Below, piece after piece: positions 9,724 through 21,550 of a stretch of DNA of 38,855 nucleotides; positions within the stretch are counted from its first letter, which is position 1, and each line of letters begins with the position of its first letter. Location: contig JAAZOZ010000203.1 in NCBI GenBank assembly GCA_012797505.1, positions 1 through 38,855 of the forward strand, written 5' to 3'. This DNA is from Smithella sp. Its GTDB lineage: Bacteria; Desulfobacterota; Syntrophia; Syntrophales; Smithellaceae. The notes beneath the pieces were generated by a model. It searched no databases and was not told the origin of the DNA. It saw nothing but the letters and a program-made list of their open reading frames with translations. Both the position numbers and the translations under genes were made by a program.

Positions 9724-10665
9724 CTAAATAAATAATGAACTCACTGAATCGTTGTAATAAATGCGGCGCACCGCTTCGGACAACAGGCCGGACACCGACA
9801 AAACTTTTATTCTTTCACATTGGGCCGCCTTTTCACAAAGCGGAATCGTATCCGTCACGACAAATTCCCTGATGGCGGATTTGCTGATGCGATCGATCGC
9901 CGGACCGGACAACACCGGATGCGTGCAGCAGACGGATACTTCCAGAGCGCCCGCGTCCGCCAGCGCCTGGGCCGCCTGCACGACGGTTCCCGCCGTATCC
10001 ACCATATCGTCCAGAATAATGACCCTCTTTCCCTTGATGTTGCCGATAATATTCATGACCTGGGCTTCATTGGGGCCTTCCCTGCGTTTGTCGATAATCG
10101 CCAGAGAGGCGCCCAGCCTTTTGCCGAACGCCCGGGCCCGTTCGACGCCGCCGGTATCCGGGGAAACCACCACCGTATCCTCCCTGTAATTTCTTTTCAT
10201 GTAGTCAATCAACACCGGCGTGGCAAAGAGGTTGTCCACGGGAATGTTGAAGAAGCCCTGAATCTGGCCGGCGTGCAGGTCCATGGACAAAAGGCGGTTG
10301 GCGCCGGCCGTCGTAATCAAATCCGCGACCAGTTTGGCCGAAATGGGCGCGCGGGGCGCCACTTTCCGGTCCTGCCTCGCATATCCGTAGTACGGCACGA
10401 CGGCGGTGATGCGGTCGGCAGACGCCCTTTTCATGGCATCGATCATAATGAGCAGTTCCATCAGGGTGACATTCACCGGCGTGCAGGTGGACTGGATGAT
10501 GAAAACATCCATCCCCCGAACATTTTCATCAATCTCCACGCGGGTTTCACCGTCGCTGAAGGTGGTTACATTGGCGTTGCCCAGCGGAACCCCCAGCTTT
10601 TCACAGATTTTCCGGGCCAGTTCCCGATTGGCATTTCCGGTAAATACCCTTATTCTTTCAAGCAT
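9724..10665 (-). CDS. prs: ribose-phosphate pyrophosphokinase
   Basis: [67 protein letters not shown]. Confidence 0.97.
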   Translation of the reverse strand: MLERIRVFTGNANRELARKICEKLGVPLGNANVTTFSDGETRVEIDENVRGMDVFIIQSTCTPVNVTLMELLIMIDAMKRASADRITAVVPYYGYARQDRKVAPRAPISAKLVADLITTAGANRLLSMDLHAGQIQGFFNIPVDNLFATPVLIDYMKRNYREDTVVVSPDTGGVERARAFGKRLGASLAIIDKRREGPNEAQVMNIIGNIKGKRVIILDDMVDTAGTVVQAAQALADAGALEVSVCCTHPVLSGPAIDRISKSAIREFVVTDTIPLCEKAAQCERIKVLSVSGLLSEAVRRIYYNDSVSSLFI

Positions 10666-10690
10666 TTAAATATTTCTCCCAAAGCTTTTC

Positions 10691-10765
10691 TGGCTGGGGC
10701 GGGAGGATTCGAACCTCCGAATGCAGGAACCAAAATCCTGTGTCTTACCGCTTGACGACGCCCCA
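10691..10765 (-). tRNA. tRNA-Gln (anticodon TTG), 3' CCA encoded
   Basis: TGGGGCG...CAGGA-TTTTGGT-TCCTG...GGTTCGAATCC...CGCCCCAG-CCA folds as a cloverleaf. Confidence 0.93.
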
Positions 10766-10783
10766 ACGTCTTCGATTTATAAT

Positions 10784-11686
10784 TCAACCGGGCAGTTCTT
10801 CGTCAGGGGAGAATTCGTATTTACCCGAGAGTGATTGGGCAAAGAAAACGCGACAGTCTCCGGAAACTTTTTTTTCAATAGCACTCCGCGCTTCTCTGGC
10901 CGACTCTTCATCGGCAAAAAGGCCAAATAGCGTGGGACCGCTGCCCGACATCAATGCACCCAGGGCGCCTTCGTTGATCAGCAACTGTTTAAAATCCGCC
11001 AATTCGGGATGCATGTTCATCGATACAGCTTCTAAATCATTATGCAATTCCCGAATTACATCACCCAGTGCGTAAAATCGCGGAATGCTATAATTATTTT
11101 CTTTTTTTGTCAACGTGAAATTAAGGTTTTCGTAAACCGTTTTTGTGGAAAGGGGAAAGGGGGGATTGATTAAAACCATACTGAGTTTTGGCGTGTTTTC
11201 CAGCGCCTGGAGTCTGTCGCCGATGCCGGATGCAAACGCCGTTTGACCAAAAATAAAAAAAGGCACATCCGCGCCGAGTTTTACCCCCAGTTTCATCAGC
11301 TCGTCTTTGGAAAGCCCCAGTGAACACAGGTCATTGAGCGCCAGCAGGGTGGCCGCGGCATCCGAACTGCCTCCGCCCAGACCGGCCGCCGAAGGAATCT
11401 GCTTGGAGAGCGTGATGTCAACGCCGCCCGGATAGCCGGTATGTTCAAAAAGCGCCCGGGCCGCCCGGTAAACCAGGTTTTTTTCATCCGTGGGAAGGTC
11501 GGTTCCGGGGCAGGAAAGTGCAATCCCCTCCGGGCGGAGGGAACAGATCAGTTCATCGAAAAGAGAAATCTGCTGCATGACGGAAGCCAGATCGTGGTAA
11601 CCATCCGGCCGTTTGCGCAAAATTCGCAGAAAAAGGTTGATTTTTGCAGGCGCCAGCCTTCGCATTTCAGCCTTTTTCTTTGACAT
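10784..11686 (-). CDS. ispE: 4-diphosphocytidyl-2-C-methyl-D-erythritol kinase
   Basis: APAKINLFLRILRKRPDGYHDLASVMQQISL; IPSAAGLGGGSSDAAATL GHMP kinase motif. Confidence 0.95.
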   Translation of the reverse strand: MSKKKAEMRRLAPAKINLFLRILRKRPDGYHDLASVMQQISLFDELICSLRPEGIALSCPGTDLPTDEKNLVYRAARALFEHTGYPGGVDITLSKQIPSAAGLGGGSSDAAATLLALNDLCSLGLSKDELMKLGVKLGADVPFFIFGQTAFASGIGDRLQALENTPKLSMVLINPPFPLSTKTVYENLNFTLTKKENNYSIPRFYALGDVIRELHNDLEAVSMNMHPELADFKQLLINEGALGALMSGSGPTLFGLFADEESAREARSAIEKKVSGDCRVFFAQSLSGKYEFSPDEELPG

Positions 11687-12062
11687 AGCGCATTTTCAGC
11701 TCGTAGAGCACTCCCTCGATCAGATTGGTTTCGTTTTTGTCGAGGTTTCCGGCGGTTTTCTTCTGGAGCATATCCAGAATATCGATGGTCTGTTTGGCAG
11801 CCGGAAGATTCTTTTCGGCTTTTCCCCCTTCGACCTCCGGAAAATCGCCGAAATGAAACAGAGCGGACGTGGAAAGCGAAATAACAAAATTCGTAAAATT
11901 AACAGGTGGATACTCATCCGGTTCTGCCGGAGTTTTTCCGGCCTGTCCCTTCGGTTCCTCCGCTTTTACGGATGCCGGCTCCTCTTTTGCATTAGCATCC
12001 GGTTCTTCCGAAAAACGCCTGTCCCTGATGACAAATCCTTCGCCTTTGGTTTCTTCCGCCAT
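11667..12062 (-). CDS. DUF1844 domain protein
   Basis: PPVNFTNFVISLSTSALFHFGDFPE...NLPAAKQTIDILDMLQKKTAGNLDKNE; slight overlap with ispE. Confidence 0.85.
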   Translation of the reverse strand: MAEETKGEGFVIRDRRFSEEPDANAKEEPASVKAEEPKGQAGKTPAEPDEYPPVNFTNFVISLSTSALFHFGDFPEVEGGKAEKNLPAAKQTIDILDMLQKKTAGNLDKNETNLIEGVLYELKMRYVKEKG

Positions 12063-12080
12063 AATACCCCCTTATTTTGC

Positions 12081-12104
12081 AGGGAACGGCCGCGACCGTT
12101 CCCT
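12081..12104. repeat. palindromic hairpin (REP-like candidate)
   Basis: AGGGAACGG-CCGCGA-CCGTTCCCT, perfect 9-bp stem. Confidence 0.6.
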
Positions 12105-12137
12105 ACTCTTTATCCTTCAGCCTTCAGCCTTCGGTCT

Positions 12138-14726
<2,589 letters not shown>

Positions 14727-14739
14727 GGACTCCCTCCTT

Positions 14740-15618
14740 CTACTCCACGGGTTTTTCAATCGTCACAAAAAGCTTCCCGTTTTTAAAAATACTGACGTTT
14801 CCCGAGGACTGGGAAATCACCATCGCCACCGCATTGGTCACGTTGGTGATGCCCGCCGCGGCGATATGGCGGCTGCCCAGCCCCGACGGAAAATCTTTGC
14901 TGTCCAGCGCCGCGCTCAAGTGCCGGCCTGCCGTAACAATCGCTCCGTTGGCCTTGATGATAAACGCGCCGTCAATGGCGGAAAGCTCCTTGATGGTTTC
15001 CTCCAGCTCCGGATTCAGAATATTGCGCTGCTCCTCGGAGTATCCTTTAAACGGGTTGATGATCATCTGCCGGGACAACTGCATGACTTTCTCATCGTCC
15101 CCCAGCACAAAGATCGTTCCGACCTTCCGGGTTTCCCGCCCCTGAGCGGCAAGCTCACAGGCGATGTTCAACGCCGCGTTGAAAACCTCCGGCTGGACGG
15201 AATCCACGACATCGCTGATGTCGTCGGATGTCAGAATTTCAAATTCGCGCCCCACGTCGATGAAAAAGATGCTGTCCGCATACCCGAATTTCGGCACGCC
15301 CGACAGGCAGACGATTCTGTCGCCTTTTTTGAACAGTCCGGAAACAATGCCTTTGGCGATCGCGATCTTGATTTTTCCGACGCGGGTCAGATTCACGTCG
15401 GGAAGTTCCAGTTTCTTCGCCGTCGGCAGCAGCTTCTCCGGCAATTCTTCGGATTCTCTCATGACGAAAACGAACCGAACCGATTTTCTCTCGTCTTCGG
15501 AAAGCTCGGCCAGTTCACCGCGAACATCTACGCACAGGAGAACACAGCCGGCTTTGACCTCTTTCGCCAGTTTAATGGCTGATTCGACCATCGTCTTGTT
15601 CACGGATTTCATATCCAT
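14740..15618 (-). CDS. diadenylate cyclase, DacZ-like (pyruvate-kinase-C-like domain plus DisA_N/DAC domain)
   Basis: [20 protein letters not shown] and [13 protein letters not shown] (DGA / RHx DAC motifs); N-terminal [43 protein letters not shown] at 15618. Confidence 0.78.
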   Translation of the reverse strand: MDMKSVNKTMVESAIKLAKEVKAGCVLLCVDVRGELAELSEDERKSVRFVFVMRESEELPEKLLPTAKKLELPDVNLTRVGKIKIAIAKGIVSGLFKKGDRIVCLSGVPKFGYADSIFFIDVGREFEILTSDDISDVVDSVQPEVFNAALNIACELAAQGRETRKVGTIFVLGDDEKVMQLSRQMIINPFKGYSEEQRNILNPELEETIKELSAIDGAFIIKANGAIVTAGRHLSAALDSKDFPSGLGSRHIAAAGITNVTNAVAMVISQSSGNVSIFKNGKLFVTIEKPVE

Positions 15619-15713
15619 AATCCCTGGTTTTTTGAAGGTAGAATAATCATTCGGCGCCCGCCTGTCAAGACGGGGACGACCGCCCGGGGAAATATTTACT
15701 GGAAAATATTTGC

Positions 15714-15742
15714 TTGACCGCCAATGGACTCTTCGGTATTTT
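15714..15742 (+). promoter_or_regulatory. sigma70-like promoter of the rpoH-type gene
   Basis: TTGACC - 17 bp - TATTTT. Confidence 0.6.
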
Positions 15743-15778
15743 AATAAACCATGTTTTTTTATCGAGGAGGCCAGCACG

Positions 15779-16999
15779 TTGAAGTTACCCATCTTCACCG
15801 GCACTCTGGACTTATACATCGCTGAGATCAATCGCTTCCCCATTTTAACCCCCGAGGAAGAGTTCAAGCTGGCCATGCGCCTGAAGAAAGACAACGATAT
15901 GGAAGCGGCGGAAAAACTCATCGTTTCCAACCTGCGGTTTGTCGTGAAGATCGCCCACGAATACCGCAGCTACGGCTTCAAACTGGCCGATCTCATTCAG
16001 GAAGGCAACATCGGACTGATTCATGCCGTCAAAAAATTCGACCCGGAAAAAGGCTACCGCCTGATTTCCTATGCGGTCTGGTGGATTCGCGCCTACATTC
16101 AGAACTACCTGATTAAATCCTGGAGCATCGTCAAGATTGGAACCACGCAGGCGCAGAGGAAACTTTTTTTCAAGTTGAACCAGGCCAGGAAACAGCTGGA
16201 AACCATCTCGAAGAAGAATCCCGAATTCAGCGAGATCGCCGATTCACTGGGCGTCAAGGGGTCCGAGGTCGCGGAAATGGATCTGCGGATGGGCGCGCGC
16301 GACCTGTCGCTCAATAAGCTTATCGGTGATGACGGCGAAACGTCCCATCTCGATTTCCTCACCCATGACGGCGACAACCAGGAAACATCCGTGATCAAGG
16401 ACTATGAACGAGAATTGGTTGAACACAATATCGGCGGCGCCTTGGCTACACTCAATGAACGGGAACGCTACATCATCCAGCACCGTATAATGTTGAATAA
16501 TACGATGGAAATAGAACGTATTGTTAACGAAGAGCAAAATAAAAAAGTAGAAAGCAATGATGAAAAAGAAAGAAGTAGATTCGATAGGATTAGAGCATAT
16601 AAACAACTCGTTGAAGAAGGGAAAGGCGATGATATTAACCAAATTAATAAAATTGCGCAGAAAGGCGAGACAGTTACATCCGCTAAAGAGGCTATACAAG
16701 CAGAAGAAGCAATCCTAAGGAAGGCAAAAGAAGACATTATCGAATTTAAAAGAGCTATAAGGAGTTCTGATAGAGAAGAAAATATTGCAAAAACCCTTCA
16801 GGAAATCGGCGACAGATACAACATCCCCCGTGAACTCGTCCGTCAGATCAGGGAACAGGCGCTTAAAGAAGATATTGCAAAAACCCTTCAGGAAATCGGC
16901 GACAAATACAACATCACCCGTGAACGCGCCCGCCAGATTGAGAAGCAGGCCCTCAAAAAAGTGCAGCTGGCCCTGCCGCACCTAAAAGAGGATCATTAA
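15779..16999 (+). CDS. rpoH: RpoH-type sigma factor with insertion in region 4 and duplicated region 4.2 HTH (TTG start)
   Basis: SD gaggagg 8 nt before TTG; NLRFVVKIAHEYRSYGFKLADLIQEGNIGLIHAVKKFDPEKGYRLISYAVWWIRAYIQNYL; RpoH box QRKLFFKLN; LNERERYIIQHRIM then insert, then TLQEIGDRYN... and TLQEIGDKYNITRERARQIEKQALKK. Confidence 0.9.
   Translation: MKLPIFTGTLDLYIAEINRFPILTPEEEFKLAMRLKKDNDMEAAEKLIVSNLRFVVKIAHEYRSYGFKLADLIQEGNIGLIHAVKKFDPEKGYRLISYAVWWIRAYIQNYLIKSWSIVKIGTTQAQRKLFFKLNQARKQLETISKKNPEFSEIADSLGVKGSEVAEMDLRMGARDLSLNKLIGDDGETSHLDFLTHDGDNQETSVIKDYERELVEHNIGGALATLNERERYIIQHRIMLNNTMEIERIVNEEQNKKVESNDEKERSRFDRIRAYKQLVEEGKGDDINQINKIAQKGETVTSAKEAIQAEEAILRKAKEDIIEFKRAIRSSDREENIAKTLQEIGDRYNIPRELVRQIREQALKEDIAKTLQEIGDKYNITRERARQIEKQALKKVQLALPHLKEDH
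16782..16960 (+). repeat. 90-bp-period tandem duplication inside rpoH-type gene
   Basis: atattgcaaaaacccttcaggaaatcggcgaca occurs identically at 16782 and 16872. Confidence 0.95.
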
Positions 17000-17610
17000 T
17001 CGGTCATTTGGGCCCACGGGGAATAAACGAGAAACCACGCGATTTTCACATACTCTCTGCCCACTTTTTTCCAGTCGGACGCCTTCAGTTCCCAGGCGTT
17101 TACCGGGGCCTTTTCGTAGGGCGTCGGCAAAAAACAATGGCCTTCGGATGAACCGAACAGTTTGCCGACCATGATGCGGATGCGCCGCATATGATACGGG
17201 GAGCTGACGAAGATCGCCGTCGTCTGACCGGTTTGCCGCATGATTCTTTTCGCCTCGATCAGCTCCAGGTGCGTGTCCTCATAATACGGCGAAGCCTCAT
17301 CGCCCTGATTCGCATTGAGGCGATCGGGGTCCTTCCGGACGAAAGCGGGCCGGAGCTTACCCCGGTCAACGGTGAAGATCTTTTGATAGGCGGGAATCAG
17401 GAGCGTGTCCGCCATCCCCCGGTTCATCAAATCCCTGGCGTAGCGATCCCGGTCGTGAAAAACGGGGCCCAGCAAAACCACGACGGCATCCGCCCGGGCG
17501 CAGCCGGTCGAATACGCCAGAAACCGGGGCGCATAAAACACCCCCGCCGCAAGGACGATCATCACCAGCAGCATCATTCCGATGCGCTTTTTAAAGGACC
17601 GCCGGGTCAT
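16996..17610 (-). CDS. DUF218 (YdcF/SanA-like) membrane-anchored protein
   Basis: N-terminal TM; ADAVVVLLGPVFHDRDRYARDLMNRGMADTLLIPA; VSSPYHMRRIRIM. Confidence 0.8.
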   Translation of the reverse strand: MTRRSFKKRIGMMLLVMIVLAAGVFYAPRFLAYSTGCARADAVVVLLGPVFHDRDRYARDLMNRGMADTLLIPAYQKIFTVDRGKLRPAFVRKDPDRLNANQGDEASPYYEDTHLELIEAKRIMRQTGQTTAIFVSSPYHMRRIRIMVGKLFGSSEGHCFLPTPYEKAPVNAWELKASDWKKVGREYVKIAWFLVYSPWAQMTD

Positions 17611-17637
17611 GGGCCGATGCCGTTCCTGTTTCCTTTT

Positions 17638-20262
17638 TCATAATTTGCTTTTCAGTTCGTTGAGTTTATTGAGCGCGGAAAGCGGCGTCATGGAAGAAAC
17701 ATCCAGCCGGCGAAGCTCTTCCAGAACGACGTCTTCGCTCGGGGCAAACAGATTCAACTGCGGGTTGGCCGGCTTTCGGACATTTTGGCCGCGGGCGATC
17801 CGCGGCATGCCGATTTCGTCGAATTCGCCCTTCTCCAGATTGCGCAGAATTTCCCTGGCCCGGGCAATGACGTCCGCCGGAACGCCGGCGATCCTCGCGA
17901 CTTCGATGCCGTAGCTGCGGCTCGTTCCCCCCTCCATGATCCTGCGCAGAAAAATGATTTTCTCCCCCCATTCCTTGACGGCAATGTTGTAATTTTTCGC
18001 GCCTGTCCTGGACGCGGCCAGATCGGTCAACTGGTGGTAGTGTGTGGCAAACAGCGTGCGCATGCCCTGCCCGGCGAAATCGTGAATATACTCGGCCACG
18101 GCCCAGGCGATGCTTAACCCGTCAAACGTCGAAGTTCCCCGACCCACCTCGTCCAGAATGACCAGGCTGCGGGGCGTCGCCTCCGTGAGAATCTGCGCCG
18201 TCTCCATCATTTCCACCATAAACGTGCTCTGGCCTTTGACCAGGCTGTCCGACGCGCCGATCCGCGTGAAGATTTTATCGACCACGCCGATGCGGGCGCG
18301 GGAAGCGGGAACAAAACTGCCCATTTGCGCGAGAAGCACGATCAGGGCCACCTGTCGGATATATGTGGACTTCCCGGCCATGTTGGGCCCGGTAATGACG
18401 AGCAGGCGGTTTTGCCGCAAATCCAGCAGCGTATCGTTGGGCACAAACCCTTCCTTTTTGAGGGCCGCTTCGACCACCGGATGGCGGCCGTCCTGAATGT
18501 CGATGACGTCTCCGTCATCGATTTCCGGCGAGACGTAGGCATGCTTTTCGGCCGCTTCCGCCAGCGCGCAGGTCGCATCGATCTCGGCCACGCGAAAAGC
18601 GTTGTGCTGAATTTCAGGAATATCCGGCAGCAGGCTTTCGCGAAGCGCGACAAACAGTTCATTTTCGCGCCCGCGTATTTTTTCTTCCGCGTGCAGCACC
18701 GTCTGTTCGAATTCCTTCAATTCCTGATTGATGTAGCGCTCCGCGTTGACCAGCGTCTGCTTGCGCACGTAGGAGTCCGGCACCAGCGCGGCGTTGGCTT
18801 TGGTCACTTCGATATAGTAGCCGAACACGCTGTTGTAGCCGATTTTGAGGGAATGGATGCCCGTGGCCTGCCGCTCTTTGACCTCCAGCGCGGCAATCCA
18901 TTTTTTGCCGTCGGCGCTGATGGAGCGCAGGCGATCCAGCTCTTCGTCAAAGCCCGCGGCGATAAATCCCCCGTCCTGCGTGCGGGCGGGAGGATCGGCG
19001 ACAATCGCGCGGGAAAGCAGCGAAACCGTCGCGGACATGTCCGTCATGTCTTTGCGCAAGGCGATCAGAGCGGGCGCGGTAAATTCTTCCAACCCGGATC
19101 GCAGGCCGGGTAAAACGGCAAGAGACGTTTTCAGCGCCACGAGGTCGCGCGGCGTCGCCGCCATGAGCGCAACGCGTCCGGCCAGCCTTTCCAAATCATA
19201 GACGCCGGATAGAATCTTGCGCAGGCCTTCCCGCGCCGCGTGGCTGTTTTTGATTTCCGCCACGGCCGCCAGCCGTCCGCGGATTCTTTCGGGCGACGTG
19301 AGCGGATAGGCCATCCACCAGCGCAGCCGTCTGGCCCCCATCGGCGTCAGGGTTTCATTGATCAGTGAAAAAAGAGAGCCGGCGCTTCTGCCGTCCTGAA
19401 GGGTTGCGAAGATTTCCAGGTTTCGGCGCGCGGCCTCGTTGAGCATCAGATAATTCCGGGGCGCATATTCCCGAATGGCGGAAATATGGCCGGCGCGAAC
19501 CTGCTGCGTGGCCTTCACATAGCGCAGAATCTCGGCGGCGGCGATTTTCGCCGCGGGAAGCTTGTGAAGGCCTGATTTTTCCAGCACCGAAGGCGCGAGC
19601 TCCCTCTCCAGAATTTCATCCGCCTGCCCGGGCTCAAAGCCGGCCGCGTCAATCGTATTGACGCAAACGGACGGCATCTGGGCCTCCAGCATTTTGACCA
19701 GCACCGGATCGGGAAAGGTCCCGGCGACCAGCAGTTCCCGAAAGACCAATCCGCCCGCGGCGGCGAGAAGCGCTTCGCGGCCGGGGAACTCGCCGATGTA
19801 AAATTCACCGGTGGAAAGATCCAGAAACGCCAGGCCCAGCGCATCGGGGCCGGCGGTCAGGCAGGCCAGATAATTGTTTTCTCCCGCTTTCAGGTTCTCC
19901 TCGTCCAGAACCAGCCCCGGCGTGATCACGCGGACAACCTCGCGCCGGACGATGCCTTTGGCGCTTTTCGGGTCCTCTACCTGTTCGCAGACGGCTACTT
20001 TGTAGCCCTTTTCCACGAGCCTTGTGATGTAGGCGGAAGCGGCGTGATAGGGAACCCCGCACAGCGGCACGGCGTCTTTACTGGACTTATTGCGGGAGGT
20101 GAGCGTGATTTCCAGAAGCGGCGCGGCCGCAAGCGCGTCTTCGAAAAACATCTCGTAGAAGTCGCCCATGCGGTAAAACAAAATGCAGTCCGGATATTTT
20201 TCCTTGATTTCGACGTACTGCTTCATCGCCGGGGTAAGATTGAACGTTGCGTCTAGCGCCAT
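17638..20262 (-). CDS. mutS: DNA mismatch repair protein MutS
   Basis: TPAMKQYVEIKEKYPDCILFYRMGDFYEMF; TGPNMAGKSTYIRQVALIVLLAQMGSFVPA; DEVGRGTSTFDGLSIAWA. Confidence 0.98.
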   Translation of the reverse strand: MALDATFNLTPAMKQYVEIKEKYPDCILFYRMGDFYEMFFEDALAAAPLLEITLTSRNKSSKDAVPLCGVPYHAASAYITRLVEKGYKVAVCEQVEDPKSAKGIVRREVVRVITPGLVLDEENLKAGENNYLACLTAGPDALGLAFLDLSTGEFYIGEFPGREALLAAAGGLVFRELLVAGTFPDPVLVKMLEAQMPSVCVNTIDAAGFEPGQADEILERELAPSVLEKSGLHKLPAAKIAAAEILRYVKATQQVRAGHISAIREYAPRNYLMLNEAARRNLEIFATLQDGRSAGSLFSLINETLTPMGARRLRWWMAYPLTSPERIRGRLAAVAEIKNSHAAREGLRKILSGVYDLERLAGRVALMAATPRDLVALKTSLAVLPGLRSGLEEFTAPALIALRKDMTDMSATVSLLSRAIVADPPARTQDGGFIAAGFDEELDRLRSISADGKKWIAALEVKERQATGIHSLKIGYNSVFGYYIEVTKANAALVPDSYVRKQTLVNAERYINQELKEFEQTVLHAEEKIRGRENELFVALRESLLPDIPEIQHNAFRVAEIDATCALAEAAEKHAYVSPEIDDGDVIDIQDGRHPVVEAALKKEGFVPNDTLLDLRQNRLLVITGPNMAGKSTYIRQVALIVLLAQMGSFVPASRARIGVVDKIFTRIGASDSLVKGQSTFMVEMMETAQILTEATPRSLVILDEVGRGTSTFDGLSIAWAVAEYIHDFAGQGMRTLFATHYHQLTDLAASRTGAKNYNIAVKEWGEKIIFLRRIMEGGTSRSYGIEVARIAGVPADVIARAREILRNLEKGEFDEIGMPRIARGQNVRKPANPQLNLFAPSEDVVLEELRRLDVSSMTPLSALNKLNELKSKL

Positions 20263-20687
20263 TTCCCGTCATCCCCCCGCTCCAGATCGATCACGTCGGG
20301 TTTCCCGTGATGGACGATGGGTTGCTGATAAATGAAACGGTTGGCCAGCCAGCTGGCGATGCTGATCATCAGGGCGCCGAGAAACGCCCAGAAAAAACCG
20401 TCAATCTCCAGACCCGGCACGAAATAGGCCACCAGAAGCAGCATGAGGGCATTGAGCACAAAGGCAAAAATCCCCAGCGTCAGCACCGTCAGCGGCAGGG
20501 TCAAAAGAAGCAGGACGGGACGAAGGAAGGTGTTCAGAATTCCCAGAATCGCGGCAGCTAGAAAGGCCGTCGGTACGGAAGCCACATGAATGCCGGAAAG
20601 GAGGCTGGACGAGAGGAGAATGGCCGCGGTAATGACCAGCCACCGCGTGAGAAGAATCGTCATGAATGTTCCCTGAAACATCGCCAT
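20253..20687 (-). CDS. phage holin family 4-like membrane protein
   Basis: 144 aa, four TM helices; AAILGILNTFLRPVLLLLTLPLTVLTLGIFAFVLNALMLLLVAYFVPGLEIDGF. Confidence 0.85.
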   Translation of the reverse strand: MAMFQGTFMTILLTRWLVITAAILLSSSLLSGIHVASVPTAFLAAAILGILNTFLRPVLLLLTLPLTVLTLGIFAFVLNALMLLLVAYFVPGLEIDGFFWAFLGALMISIASWLANRFIYQQPIVHHGKPDVIDLERGDDGKWR

Positions 20688-20698
20688 CTTGCTCCTCG

Positions 20699-21538
20699 CT
20701 AGGGCGTGTCGTCCATCACGGTCTTTTTTGACTTCAGAAAGACCCAGGTGATGCTGAGCCCGCTCATCCAGGATGTTTTCGTCTTGACCAGGGGGCTGTC
20801 CTCGAAAACCGCGCCCTGCAGAAAATCGGCGCTGACAAACGCATGAAAGCGAAAAGACTTATAATTTTTCCCCAACCCGACGGTCAGCGTGGAGCCGCTG
20901 TAGCCCGCGCCCGCATCGTAGGCCGGACGCCAGGCCGTGGCGTACGCAGGCTCCACGTTGTAAAAATATTGATGGTAGCCGCGGTCGCCGAACATCGGAC
21001 CTGTGGAGACGCCCAGATACAAACCCGTCCCAGGAATCACGTCGCCTTTTTCAAAGTTCAATCGGGGGGAAAATACCCATCCCTCATGGCGCACGGAACG
21101 AAAATCGGTTGAAAAAACCGCGCGCACCGGAAAGGCCAGGCTCAGCCGATGCCAGTTTTCGCGGGAGTCGAGCAGTTTCACGCGCAGCGCGGGGCCAAAT
21201 TCAAACGTGGGATCCAGGTCCTCCATGCCGCGGCGCGCGTCATTGTCGTCGCTCTTCACGGGCACGGCGCCGTAGCCGCTCGCGTCAAGGGTTACGCGGT
21301 CGGTTTTGAAAAGCCGCGCGGTGAGCCTTTTGTCTTCCAGGCGAAAAATGCCGCCCCGGTAAACGGCGTAGGGAAAAGGCAGCAGGTACGGCCGCGTTTT
21401 GTCCGATCCCCGGTAATCCGGCATCATCAGAAAACCGCCGCCTGCGCCCACCTCCCACAAAGGTTTCTGGGCGCCTGCAGTCTGTTGCGGCAGCATCAGC
21501 AAAACAATCGCCAACAGAATTCGACCATGCGTCATCAT
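20699..21538 (-). CDS. MipA/OmpV family outer membrane protein
   Basis: Signal peptide; WEVGAGGGFLMMPDYRGSDKTRPYLLPFPYAVYRGGIFRLEDKR; ends in beta-strand pattern. Confidence 0.85.
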   Translation of the reverse strand: MMTHGRILLAIVLLMLPQQTAGAQKPLWEVGAGGGFLMMPDYRGSDKTRPYLLPFPYAVYRGGIFRLEDKRLTARLFKTDRVTLDASGYGAVPVKSDDNDARRGMEDLDPTFEFGPALRVKLLDSRENWHRLSLAFPVRAVFSTDFRSVRHEGWVFSPRLNFEKGDVIPGTGLYLGVSTGPMFGDRGYHQYFYNVEPAYATAWRPAYDAGAGYSGSTLTVGLGKNYKSFRFHAFVSADFLQGAVFEDSPLVKTKTSWMSGLSITWVFLKSKKTVMDDTP

Positions 21539-21550
21539 GAACGCCCAACC

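Noticed and set aside
10691-10765. Considered whether tRNA-Gln is an integration site
   Set aside because: Flanked by prs and ispE, an ordinary neighbourhood, with no integrase or partial tRNA duplication nearby.
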